From: Astrocystis sublimbata
Lineage: Eukaryota; Ascomycota; Sordariomycetes; Xylariales; Xylariaceae
NCBI GenBank assembly: GCA_022453515.1
Contig: JAJNNY010000152.1
Span: forward strand, 1-21,308
Direction of reading: 5' to 3'
DNA: 21,308 bases
Made by a program: the position numbers and the translations under genes. Of the stretch, positions 1 through 9,438 are shown piece by piece; within the stretch, counting starts at the first letter, position 1; every line of letters begins with the position of its first letter. The notes under the pieces are model-generated. The model saw only the letters and a list, made by a program, of their open reading frames with translations, was not told the origin of the DNA and did no database searches.

Positions 1-241
1 ACTAATAAATATATTTTTATAAAAAATTATTATTAATTTAATAATACTTTTTTATATTTATTTTTTTTTTTTTTATTATTTAATCTAAATATATTAATAG
101 TTTTTTAAAATAAAAATAACCTTTAATAATTAATAATAATATTTTTATATTATTTAGTAATTTTTATTATAAGTTTAGCCTTTATCTTTAGGAATATAAA
201 CCTATTAAAACCTTTATTTTATTTTATACTTAGTATTATAA
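1..241. repeat. AT-rich, RIP-like repeat DNA (left flank)
   Basis: This stretch is almost entirely A and T, with long T and A runs and hardly any G or C. It changes abruptly to GC-rich coding sequence at about 242-260. Such sharp AT-rich/GC-balanced borders are typical of filamentous ascomycete genomes where repeats were mutated by RIP (C to T, mostly in CpA). No transposon gene is recognisable. The RIP origin is inferred from composition only. Confidence 0.7.
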
Positions 242-2002
242 ATAGAGCAGGGTAAGGTGCGCCCCAAGACCCCCGATCCCGCCCACAATCCGCCTCGCCT
301 GAACCCCAACCAGATCTGCGTCTATCGCTATAACAAGGAGGGCATGGAAAGAAGGAGTACCATCGCCATCTCGGAATACAAGCCACCCCACGAGCTCTCT
401 CTCCCGCAGCTGCGTGCCGGCCTGCGAGAACTAGACATAATGGATGTGGTGGCGAATCACAAGATCCCCGTAGAAGAGGAAGCCAAGTCCTACTATTACG
501 CCACTGAGCTGGTCGCCTCGGCTGTCACCCAGACCTTCCATTACATGGTCAAGTCCGGCCTCGCGTACGGGCTCTTGACAACGGGCGAGGGCATTGTTCT
601 TCTCAAGATCGACTGGGACGATCCCCGCACCGTCTACTACCATCTTGCTGAGCCTGCCGAGGAAGTGGTCGCTCACGCCAACTACCGCGCCTGCTCCGCC
701 GTTTCTCAGTACTTGGGCTTCCATCTGCTTGCTCTCAGCGACTACTCGCATCGCGGGCAAGATGTTCGAGACCGCGCGATCAAAGGGTTGACAACTTGGA
801 CCACCGACTTTAGGAAAGCCGCAAGCACGGTCCCGGAACCCCAGCGCATACCCCCCCGGGACTCCGACGCACTTATCCCTGGCAGATATCTATCTATTGA
901 CCGCACAGTGCCCCGCCGTAGCTGGCGCCTTCAAGGGGACGGCGAGCATGGCAGCGATGCCGCGATATGGAGCAGTGACGAGATTGATAGTAGTGGCGAG
1001 GGAGGTAGAGGCCCCGATCGCCGAAGCACACCCAGTCCCTCAGAGGGACGAGCCACTCAACGGAGCGCGAGGCTTGCAGCACATCATTCCGACGGCAGGG
1101 GGGGTCAGGACCCTGCCAGCAAAGACGGCCGAACCAGGAAAAGTCGAGCAACTCGCCGGAGCTAATTTGAGGGGATACCGCATCAGGACCTGGCGTACTG
1201 TACCCAGAAATGCATCCTCGGGCTGGTCAATAGGGATCTTCTCGACCCGGACTGCCCCAATCTCAAACTACACCGGCAACGAAGCAACGGTAGCAGCCTT
1301 GTCAATGCAGATAGCCCCCCCATCAGTCACTGCGACTTCCTGCAACTACTGTCCCACCAACTGAAATGCACGCTCGACTATGGGATTACCTCGCTGGATA
1401 TCACCGGCGCCCGCGGGGCCCTTTTCAAGGTCACCCTCCTCGGGTACGGCTATACTTTTGTCAGCAAGGGCACGGTACAGGCTTTTGTTCCCGATCTAGA
1501 GCACAAGGCCCGAGTCTACAAGCGGCTCCGGGACGTACAAGGCGTCCATGTACCTGTCTTCCTAGGCGCCATCGACTTACCGTCGCTGGGCAGGACGTAC
1601 TATTACGATTTTCGCATCGATATCGTGCACCTATGTTTCATGTCCTGGGGTGGTCTCGACCTAAGAAACGGCTGGGGTCTAGACAGGAACAGGCGGCACA
1701 CCCTACGGCCCCTGGCTGTGGAGGCGATGAGGGCGATCCACCGACTAGGGGTGGTACATAAAGACGCCCGCTACGAAAATATCCTCTTCAACCCGCAGAC
1801 GGGGAGAGTTACGCTGATCGACTTCGAGCGTTCAGAGCTCTTTGACACGCCCCGGCCGACGCTGGCTCCCCTCGAGCCTAATAAGCGACGACGGGTCCAG
1901 GATATGAAGGGGCGGATCAGGTCGGTGGGCTGTTCTGATAACTTCTTGGCCAACTCCTTGGCCGACCTGGCTAGTGTGGAAGCGGCATTCCAGGCTGTCT
2001 AG
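242..2002 (+). pseudogene. Fungal protein-kinase-like gene, 5'-truncated, one in-frame stop
   Basis: One reading frame runs from 242 to the TAG ending at 2002, interrupted only by a TAA at 1163-1165. The N-terminal part carries PKTPDP, VYRYNKEGM, ISEYKPPHEL and GLLTTGEGIVLLKIDW. After a low-complexity Ser/Arg/Gly linker comes YCTQKCILGLV, then GARGALFKVTLLGYGYTFV, FVPDLEHKARVY and VPVFLGAIDL. The end holds the kinase-fold catalytic loop HKDARYEN (H-x-D-x4-N, about 1759-1782) and IDFERSEL, a DFG-like metal-binding motif. I recognise this arrangement as a lineage-expanded kinase-like family of Pezizomycotina; substrate unknown. The frame is open only back to 242, where AT-rich DNA begins. The residues at 257 start mid-domain, the codon there is GTG, and the first in-frame ATG is at 344. 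The 5' end therefore appears lost. Frame and catalytic motifs survive, so decay looks recent. A read-through or alternatively started protein cannot be excluded. Confidence 0.75.
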
Positions 2003-2094
2003 GTAGTGACCGGAAGTTTGTTATTGCGATTCGAAAGGGAGATTGAATACTAGCTAGGGCTTGGGAGAGGCTATAATTGTATATACAACGTTTT

Positions 2095-3352
2095 TCAGAC
2101 CATTGGAAACCATTTCCCACTCCTTTCCCACGCTTTATCGGGTGTGATGACCACTTCTAATTCCTGAGGCAGCTGGCTTCCTAACCTTGGAGGGACTCTC
2201 TCATCCAGATCAGCCCTAAGCACAACTCTGGCACCTGGTACTCGGCTTTGAACCCCTATCACTAGTTGTGAAAGAGCGTCCGTGTTTGAACCTGTATCAT
2301 TCCCGCGGGTTCCTAGTAGTCTCGCCCGTAGCTCGAGGTATCGAAGGCTGGGCAAGTTTCGAGTCACTACATCATTGAGGGCTTCGAACCACGGAAAGCA
2401 CACGCCCGTCGAGACGCGAGTAATGCGTTCCAAGCGCTGTGGTAGAACTGTTGCTATAAAATCTTCAATCGGCTTCGGCTGTTCATCCCCAGCCATTCTT
2501 TGAATAAGAGATTGTGTTTGAGGGAAGCGAAAAGTGCTGGTGTTATATAAGATGTCGATCGCTTCGGAGTAGCTAGCTCGAGCGTTAGCAGCCGAACCCT
2601 GGGGACATAGTAAGCGTTGGGTTGGGTGTCTGGACTTACATCTGTCTGCAAGTCCGAACCAATGCGAGTGGTCGCCACTCGATGTTTGGACGTTCTATAC
2701 CGCAACCACCCCTTTTATCCACCGGCGGGAGTACGTCCCAATTCGGCGCTGGTGTATTGTACCACCTCACCTTTCCCATGAACCCAGCAAGGGTGTCCCA
2801 GGCCACACCGCAGTCCGGACAGCTTGGTATACACGGCATGAGATTCTCCCAGCCATTAGGGCTAGGTCGATGAACGCATTCTACGCAGCTCAGTCTGGGG
2901 ACGGTGCTACGACTCTCTTCTGTGTACCCAACACCCGTGCCGTAGAAGATGTGAATCATCCGGTGACCGACCGCATACTCCCAGATAAGATGTCTGATCT
3001 CCGCTGGGAGGTCCAGCAAGTGACATCGCTCCCGCGGGGGCTGGGCGTTTTCGCCGCGGGGCATGGACGTCCCAATCGCAGCTGATGACTCTCTCGGCAG
3101 GTCCGGAGACAGCATTCCATCGCCTGAGCCAAAAGACAGCCGCCGCCTTTGCTTTAATGCCTCTTCGTCAATCTGGAGTCGCTTTGTTGGGGAGTCTGAA
3201 CTTGGGTCATCGACCCAATGGCGATACAAGGGACGCGGTATATTAGCCTCCACGTCCCTTTTGCGACGTTCACGGCGCCTGCATTCCCCTTGCTCGATTC
3301 TCCAATTGCCGCAAGTCGCGCGTCTGACTTTCTCATTCAGGTGTCTCGGCAT
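2095..3352 (-). CDS. DUF7730/F-box-like fungal protein, two exons
   Basis: Model: complement(2095..2572, 2640..3352), 396 aa. The N-terminus is basic (RRRERRKR near residues 25-32). LPAEIRHLIWEYAVG (about 115-129) is the F-box-like helix found at the head of fungal DUF7730 proteins. Joining the exons gives TCRQIYSEAIDILYNT, the second conserved family block (about 234-249). The 67-nt intron (2573-2639) has a GTAAGT donor, a GCTAAC branch site and a CTAG acceptor. This acceptor is the only one I found that restores the YSEAIDIL block. The open frame reaches 3457, but the codon there is TTG; 3352 is the first ATG. Function is unknown: F-box-like proteins may be ubiquitin-ligase adaptors, but nothing here proves that. 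The gene is convergent with the kinase-like pseudogene, 92 bp apart. It looks intact. Confidence 0.75.
2573..2639 (-). other. Intron of the DUF7730-like gene
   Basis: 67-nt GT-AG intron with donor GTAAGT, branch GCTAAC and acceptor CTAG. A nearer AG (after CCCC) would give a wrong frame. The distal AG restores the conserved CRQIYSEA block. Confidence 0.75.
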
Positions 3353-3970
3353 CTTGCTGGTGGTCTTTCCTTTCGGGTAGAATGAGGGGTATAGATGCTG
3401 GGAGCAGAAGTATGCGGACAGACATGGAGAGAAATAAGGAACCAGGTGGTAATGCAAGTCAGCTTACCTTTTATGTTCTAAGCAGCCATCCGTGATGCAT
3501 GAGAGGCTTGGCACAGTCTAGGCAGCTAAATAACTTCATTAATAACCCGATGTTACATTACGCTAGAAAACTGGATCAGGACTTTGTGGGTTACATAATC
3601 ACTAATCTCGGAGAGCGTGCGTTTTATTTCTAATGTCAATGTGGTTTTAGATCCTCTGTCAAAAGCGTGCGCTCGATAGCTCTTACATAACTACAACTGT
3701 GTCAACCATAAGCTCGGGCCGCCGGCAGACTTGGTAACTCGTAAAAACACAACCCTCTCTCAAATTGAAATAGACTAAAACAGACCCTGCAGGCCAGGCA
3801 ACTTTACACGGCCTTTCTGTCAGGAAGCCCAGTCACTTTCTCGTGGCGCGAACCAATCGTTGCCAAATTCTTGATGCTATAGATCTTAATCCACCAGTAT
3901 CAAGCTGGTGTTCTCGTAAATGGCTCCGCGTGTCCCATACATCCCGCGTTCAAGTTCTTGAGCATGTGAA
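3353..3970. other. Intergenic region upstream of the DUF7730-like gene
   Basis: 618 bp between the start of the DUF7730-like gene and the stop of the acetate-transporter-like gene, both on the minus strand. No conserved coding segment or clear TATA box is seen. On the minus strand a GTAAGC near 3468 could be a 5'-UTR intron donor, but nothing confirms it. Confidence 0.5.
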
Positions 3971-5293
3971 TCATTCGGACTTGACATCAACGTTGGTAAC
4001 GGGCCAGAAGCGACTAAGATCGCCGAGTGGCAGGCTCAGTGGCAGGCGCATTTCTGCAGCCATCATACCGAAGCACGCATACCACCCCAAGATCCCGTCA
4101 ACAAACAATAGCGAAGCTCCGGCCTTCAATTTGTTAGTCTGCATCAATCAGCGACATGTCTAGGTCGGACTCACCTTCTGGCAAACCATAGCACCGGCAT
4201 AATCCCCATTGGACACCTTGAAGTCTACGCAAGAGGTTAGCGACTGCTCAAGTTCATTGGGAGAGATAGACATCGGAGAGTATCGTACAAGCGGCAGACA
4301 ATAGCCAAGCACCAATGCTGACTATAAAGAACAACGCCGCAAACACGAAATTGACTTTGAGCGTGAAGATGAAGAAGGTGAACAGAGCAAATCCCCTATG
4401 TGGTATGTTAGCTACGTGTCTAGCAAGCAGGACGCATTGATTCTAACCAGACGAGCAGATATAACGCAACTGCGGCATTATATCCTTGCGAGGTGAGTCC
4501 GGTGGGGTCTGCGTGGAATTTCATTAGTACATAGCCAAACGAGATAAGTCAAAGGATGAGAGATTAAGCAGTGGCACTTTCTAGCCATGGACATTGGGGT
4601 ACACTTGCCGTCAGGAGTTGCAAAGGGCGAACCCAGCTCAAGTGTCGGGAGGTTGAGCAAACCGAATGACAGCCAGAAAACCGTGAAGAGACCCATTACC
4701 ATCACTATCCCAAGCAATTAGCTTCGCTTATTCAAACAGGGTCAACAAGGTCAACATACTTGGGAAGAAGTTGCCCATGATCCACTCAAAGATCATGGCG
4801 ACGAACAACAGAACGGGACCGGTAAAGAGAAAGATGCCGACGACGGGAGACAGCCCGCTGGCTCCCCCGAATCCCACTGGTATCACGCTCCATGTCAGCT
4901 ATTGGCCCAAGGAGTCCAGAGACAGCGATGCAGGGGGCACATACGCAGTATCATTGAGAAGGTAAATGTCGAGATGACAAAGCCAACAAAACCAAGAGGT
5001 GTCGGGTTAGCGAAACCATGTTTGTTGTTGCCAGCGTGTGAGACCTTGGGGTTCAGATAGAGCTTGAATAGCTGCGTCAGCAAACATGCTTGATTGTCGC
5101 GCAGGGCTAGGACTTCAAATGGACGAGAAAGTACCTTCTCAAACAACTCGGCTGGCATCGATACGGTGGTTTCGGTCTTCCCAAAGCCCTTCTCCACGTC
5201 TGCGTCGGATGTATGGCAAGGAGTGAGTGTGTGAGTAGAAGCAGGGCCGTAATGGGCCTCCGCTACGGAGATCCCGTATGTGTGTTTCGACAT
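3971..5293 (-). CDS. Gpr1/Fun34/SatP-family acetate (ammonium/acetate) transporter, seven exons
   Basis: Model: complement(3971..4123, 4175..4224, 4289..4395, 4448..4508, 4609..4704, 4760..4876, 4945..5293), total 933 nt, 310 aa. All phases are consistent. The family imports acetate and related monocarboxylates across the plasma membrane with six TM segments. A hydrophilic N-terminus (1-90) leads to the signature at residues 96-102, NPTPLGF (consensus NPAPLGL), followed by VGFVISTFTFSMILLGFGGA (TM1). Other TM segments lie at about 126-146, 155-172, 202-219, 223-241 and 262-283. Family landmarks FEWIMGNFFP, GYNAAVALYLLVWGFALFTFF and LPLGDLSRFWP are present. The start ATG is at 5293; the upstream in-frame codon at 5305 is TTG. 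Intron 3 (4509-4608) is GC-AG. No disruption is seen. The last residues (VDVKSE) are short and variable. Family assignment is firm; the substrate is inferred from the family. Confidence 0.9.
4509..4608 (-). other. GC-AG intron in the acetate-transporter gene
   Basis: This 100-nt intron starts with GCAAGT rather than GT and ends in CCACGCAG, with a perfect TACTAAT branch site 13 nt before the acceptor. Splicing here joins ATPD to DPTGLTSQGYN and keeps the family sequence in frame. The nearest GT would break the match. Confidence 0.75.
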
Positions 5294-6870
5294 GTTGCAA
5301 TTCAAGTTCTAGCGAGTGATAACAGCAACAGTTTATTGAATCAAGATGCAGTCATCTGCTGTGAAAAGGCAGTAGATGAACCCTACATATAATTATTTCT
5401 CGATGCACGCCATCTTTTGTACACCTTCACCTATTCTCCAAGAACGTCGCCGATAATGTCACCCTAATTTAAACGCGCAGTCATGTCGTGCAGCTGATCC
5501 CGCGTCTATTACTATCACGCTCCAATTGCCTATTCACCGGCAACTCGAATCAGCGTGACGGGCTCTACACCCTCTATACGTTTCTTACTCATCGGGATTC
5601 CAAAAGGTGTCTATGGGATGTTTCAGAACTCCAGCCTGCATTTGCGTCGATGTGTGAAACCTGCGATGGATGGGCCGTCGTATAGTCAAATAGCTATTTT
5701 TACGAGTCAGATCGGAAATAGACCATCTGGTTGGTCAGATGGTACCACCCTACAACTCAGGAAGCGACTAACGCGGGGAATCCCTTCGATGCATCCTTCT
5801 AGAAGAACAGCCACGGCGGGCTTACTGTTGCTTGGCGTTGGGGCGCCGCTAGTTGGACAGCGACCCGGCCGGCGATCACGAAGTATGAGCCCGAGACCCG
5901 ACTGGTCTGTCGCACTCGCCGAGTGTTCATTGTAAAGGAAGCATGTGGTATTAATTGAGAATCAGAGTGTGTAATTCTTAGCTTCGGTTACCTGGTGTCA
6001 TTGACGGTTCGCCCCCAGACTACAACATGACGGCATTGCGAAGGCATGTTCTTGGTGCCTATCCTCCTTGCATGATACCGTAATAGATTGTAGCTCTGTA
6101 CTATTCAAGTGTAATTTTCTGTTCTCGATTTCCTGGAGCATGTATCACCACGTCGCGCGCGATACTAAATACATAAAAGACCACCGCCTATTACACAAGG
6201 GGTGAAGCAACATTGGAACCTTTGCACCAGACAGAATCCAGACTTGACATCCTGGGGCTATTGCCTTAGGTCCGGTCCCGAAGTGGTGCCCCTTGATCCG
6301 AACAGAGTCTTTCTTTTTACGGTGGTTTTCGGATACAACAAGCGCTGTTCTCAGTCAATACGGGCGTGTCTATTGTGTATAGAATTCCATGTCTTGTGGT
6401 TGCTACCGCATCTGAGTAAGCCCTTGGCAAGTGTGCATTGTCCTTTGGAGATCGTCCTCCATTAGAAATACCAGATGCTGCTTGATCAGCTGAAATTTCC
6501 TCCTCCGTTACTATCTATAGTCCTAGATAAGGTGTACTTATATTTCCATATCTGGTCCTGCTCGGTCTGGCTTAGAAGGAGCTGATATCACTCGCGGTCT
6601 AGACTCTTGATCGCTCACTTGCTTAAATAGTCTATAGTGACCCCTGGATAACGACCTAGGCTCACGGACAATTAACATTGCCCTCCTTTTGCTCCATCAC
6701 TGGAATTCGAATTCGCTTGTACTCTTCGGCACTTGTATTGCCACATGCATGCGATAGAACCTCGCCAGCGCATTTACGACCCCGCGTAGAGTCAGTTACA
6801 ATCATATTATTTGCTACTGCAGCTAATCTGCAACTCTAATAGTCTGTTGTTATGCCAAGATGCTATATAA
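5294..6870. other. Long region without a recognisable gene
   Basis: About 1.58 kb between the transporter start and the 3' end of the HET pseudogene. The open frames of up to about 126 codons here have no recognisable domain, mostly begin at non-ATG codons and show no splice structure. A perfect 8-bp hairpin occurs at 5722-5743. No tRNA-like T-arm or repeat array was seen. Confidence 0.5.
5386..5391 (-). promoter_or_regulatory. TATA-like box of the acetate-transporter gene
   Basis: On the minus strand the sequence reads TATATG within TAATTATATGTAGG, about 95 bp upstream of the ATG at 5293. The position and AT context suit a fungal core promoter. No transcript data support it. Confidence 0.35.
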
Positions 6871-9024
6871 TCACACTACCACTAGATCCTGCTCAGCTAA
6901 TCCCGAGTTTGCGATCTCACCATTCATACATCCATGAACATAGGCCTCCCCAGGAGACGACATACCTTTGTATCGCCGTCGTTCAGGATCGTAGAACATG
7001 TGCGGTGGTGGCACCATTGAAAACACAGAGCACATCGCCCTTCTCCATATGCATCGAACTAAACCCGAACCGCCCCGTGTCTGTGGTAAACAGCTTCCTG
7101 TTCTGTAGCAGATCCAGAACGGGCCTAGAACTTCATGAACTGGCTGTCGGACATGATGACGTTTTCAATGGCCAACTCTAGTTCTTGCGAGGCTTTTGTA
7201 TTTGCCATGCCTTGGACCTCACTTCTAGTATCACTGGAACGGTTAGCTTACCTCCCCTTTAGTTCGTGCATTCAGCTGTCCAAGAGGGAACAAGGAATCT
7301 CACCTGTTCCGATATACTCCAGATTCAGACACATTTCCGCACACTCGCCTAGTTCTCGTTTGAAAGAGTCGAAGTCTCACGTGTGATCGTATAACCTTCT
7401 CTCCGAGTATTGTTTCCAATCAGCGTCCGCCAGTACATGTCGGCAATATTATCATGGCCGTCCTGTGTGCCTGCAGTGGGCTGTAACATCTCGAGTCGCC
7501 GGCATCCCGAAAAAGTGCTTCAGCCCCAGCGTCGACAAAGCTGCGTAGGTCTACTAAGAACTTCACAAGTGTGACGAAACTTATAGTCCCAGACGCAAAC
7601 CCTGAATGGAAGTTGGAGGTATTGGAGTCAATGAAAAAAGCGCATTTGATACTATCAAAGAGGATTTCCCTCATGACAAGCTCCCGAACCGTTCCACTAC
7701 GTCGAATAGACCCGCGAGAGCGACTCGCACGGTAAGGCATCTCTGATCGTCCCCCAAGCTGGCAAATGCTGTTCCGTGTGTTTTCGTTCTCGTGCTGGTG
7801 GAAGTCAATGCACCAGCTAGGTAGGCCGGGTCTCTTTCCCAGAAGCGTACCTCGGTCGAGCAATATCCATCAATGGATCTGCGACTGGTCGGCGTGCGTC
7901 AGGAGGAAGTGCGAGAAGTTGGTGTACAAGTCCACAAGACTGGTTGTCTCGCTTATGGCTAGCTTAGTCGTGTTGTAGCCCTCTAGGAATCCCAGCACGC
8001 CGAGAACCCGATCTCGAGGCTCGAAGCATTCATGGCTCTGCGTCATGAAAACAACGGTGCCGAGGAGATGATCTGGGATGCATCTGCTAGACTTGTCCGT
8101 GGCCGTTCGCTCGAGCCCGACAAGCCTTCTGATCCGAACCATGCCCCGGTTGGTAGCCATCGTATCACTGGGTAGCTTCAGCCCAGCGGAGTCGCGAAGA
8201 GCCTGAAGCCGGTTCCCGAAGACTACGACGTCTTCGATGACAGTCGTGTCGATCTCGTGCGTGCCGTATAGAAATGTGATATTCCTAGCAGAAGCGAACT
8301 CCTGCACCGCCCAGACGCGCTAAACCAGTTGTTGCACACAATTCGTTGCACAGGCTCCCAGATGGACGAGTCACGATCAGGCAAGCCCACAGACTCGGGG
8401 GTGAGGGGGGTAGCAGTCCAACGCGGCAGAGGCTGCTTATCCAACGACTGGCCGAGCTGCGCCAGACGAGGCAAGAGGGCAATGGCAGTTTTGTTATCAT
8501 GTTCGCTAATGTGCATATCGGGTTTTCCGAGCACACCCACACGGTCGAAGCTTGGCAGATAGATTGGTGCATCAGGCGGATTTGGGGTATACTTCTCGGC
8601 ATCATCTCGCTGGTTGATGCACACGGCGTCGACCCAGATGGGCCGCCGGAAAAGATCCACGCCGGCGCGAGATGCGGGAGCGCGTCGCGTAGATTGCGAT
8701 GTATGTGTAGCTCACGGCCGTCGCAGACGAAGGGGATTGTCTCGCTTAAGTCTCCCATGTGTATGACAAGGCATCGAATACGGGTAGGTTATTCTGATTT
8801 TGGTGAGAGGCAGTCAGATCCATATGAATTGTTCTGAGACACCACCCAAGGACTTTGGGTTGATCGTCCCCTCCATTATCAAAGTAGAGTAGCCTCACTT
8901 CTCCTGCTTGGAGAGGCTTATAAACGTACGGATTGTTGGCATCGTTCATTGGGGAGTAGATTATGGAAGCAGAAAGGGGGTCCAATACACATGTGCTACT
9001 CCCACCCAAGTCGCCCTCGCGCAT
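6871..9024 (-). pseudogene. HET-domain (heterokaryon incompatibility) pseudogene
   Basis: HET proteins trigger cell death after fusion of incompatible hyphae. The gene is full-length on the minus strand but scattered over all three frames. The first ATG is at 9024, with an alternative at 8949. Landmarks in order: YKPLQAGEVRLLYFD (about 8885-8930), FDALSYTW (8760s), IPFVCDGRELHIHRNLRDAL, RPIWVDAVCINQRDDAEK (about 8590-8645), QIRLMHQ, LGKPDMHISEHD, WEPVQRIVCNNWF, AVQEFASARNITFLYGTHEID, GLPSWCIDFH, DMYWRTLIGNN, EMCLNLEYIGTGEIP, GDVLCVFNGATTAHVLR and the C-terminal block ending LAEQDLVVV at TGA 6871-6873. Frame breaks lie near 8755, 8665, 8588, 8533, 8318, 7470 and 7366. An in-frame TGA lies at 7870-7872, with more stops before 7100. 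Neighbouring genes are clean, so sequencing error is an unlikely general cause. No functional protein is expected. Confidence 0.85.
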
Positions 9025-9069
9025 GCTGCTTTCTAACTTCAAGTATATACATGGTACTATGTGTCCAAC

Positions 9070-9119
9070 CCATGGATGTATCAGCTGACAGCTGACATGT
9101 AATCGTATCCATGGATGTA
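9070..9119. repeat. 11-bp direct repeats flanking a CAGCTGA tandem
   Basis: CCATGGATGTA occurs at 9070-9080 and again at 9109-9119. Between them CAGCTGA is immediately followed by CAGCTGAC (9082-9096). The block sits just upstream of the HET start, so it may hold regulator sites. Function is inferred from position only. Confidence 0.6.
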
Positions 9120-9323
9120 AAGCTATGGAGATGGGCTGGCGGATGCCACCCTATCCCTATTTAGTAAGCGTATATTGGTAACGGCCTGGATGCGGAGCAG
9201 TCGAGTATGGAGCGTTTCTGCACAGCCACAGAAACGCCACAGCTGCCAGCCACCTCTTCCATTCCTTCGGCTCGTACCGAAATGCCAGATGGGTTACTGG
9301 GGTAACTTAAAACAATATTCCGG

Positions 9324-9348
9324 CTTGAGTTCGTACTATGAACTCAAG
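9324..9348. promoter_or_regulatory. Perfect 9-bp dyad symmetry, possible operator-like site
   Basis: CTTGAGTTC (9324-9332) and GAACTCAAG (9340-9348) are exact reverse complements separated by 7 bp. The dyad lies 91 bp upstream of the nuclease-like ATG. It could bind a dimeric regulator or form a hairpin; neither is shown. Confidence 0.5.
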
Positions 9349-9438
9349 ACACTCAAAGCATGTTATTCGCTATGCCGCCTCCCAACTCGCAATCGATATC
9401 ATGATTGATCGCCAAAGAAGGTCCGAGAATGCAACGCC

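Larger units (their letters stand above)
9025..9438. promoter_or_regulatory. Divergent intergenic region between HET pseudogene and PD-(D/E)XK-like gene
   Basis: 414 bp separate the HET start (minus) from the nuclease-like start (plus), so both promoters should lie here. It holds two copies of CCATGGATGTA (9070-9080, 9109-9119), a tandem CAGCTGA/CAGCTGAC between them, and a perfect dyad at 9324-9348. No good TATA box is seen for the plus-strand gene. Confidence 0.5.

Noticed and set aside
3353..3457. N-terminal extension of the DUF7730-like protein to 3457
   Set aside because: The upstream in-frame start codon is TTG. The first ATG is at 3352 and the extra residues show no family match.
5555..5935. 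Open frame of about 126 codons in the gene-poor region
   Set aside because: It begins at GTG, has no domain or splice context, and its composition looks like chance.
6202..6465. 87-codon open frame
   Set aside because: It starts at a GTG codon, shows no conserved block and has no neighbouring exons.
6871..9024. Sequencing error as full explanation of the HET frame breaks
   Set aside because: Some breaks lie at short G runs, but seven or more breaks and stops in one gene, with none in the adjacent multi-exon transporter and nuclease-like genes, point to true decay.
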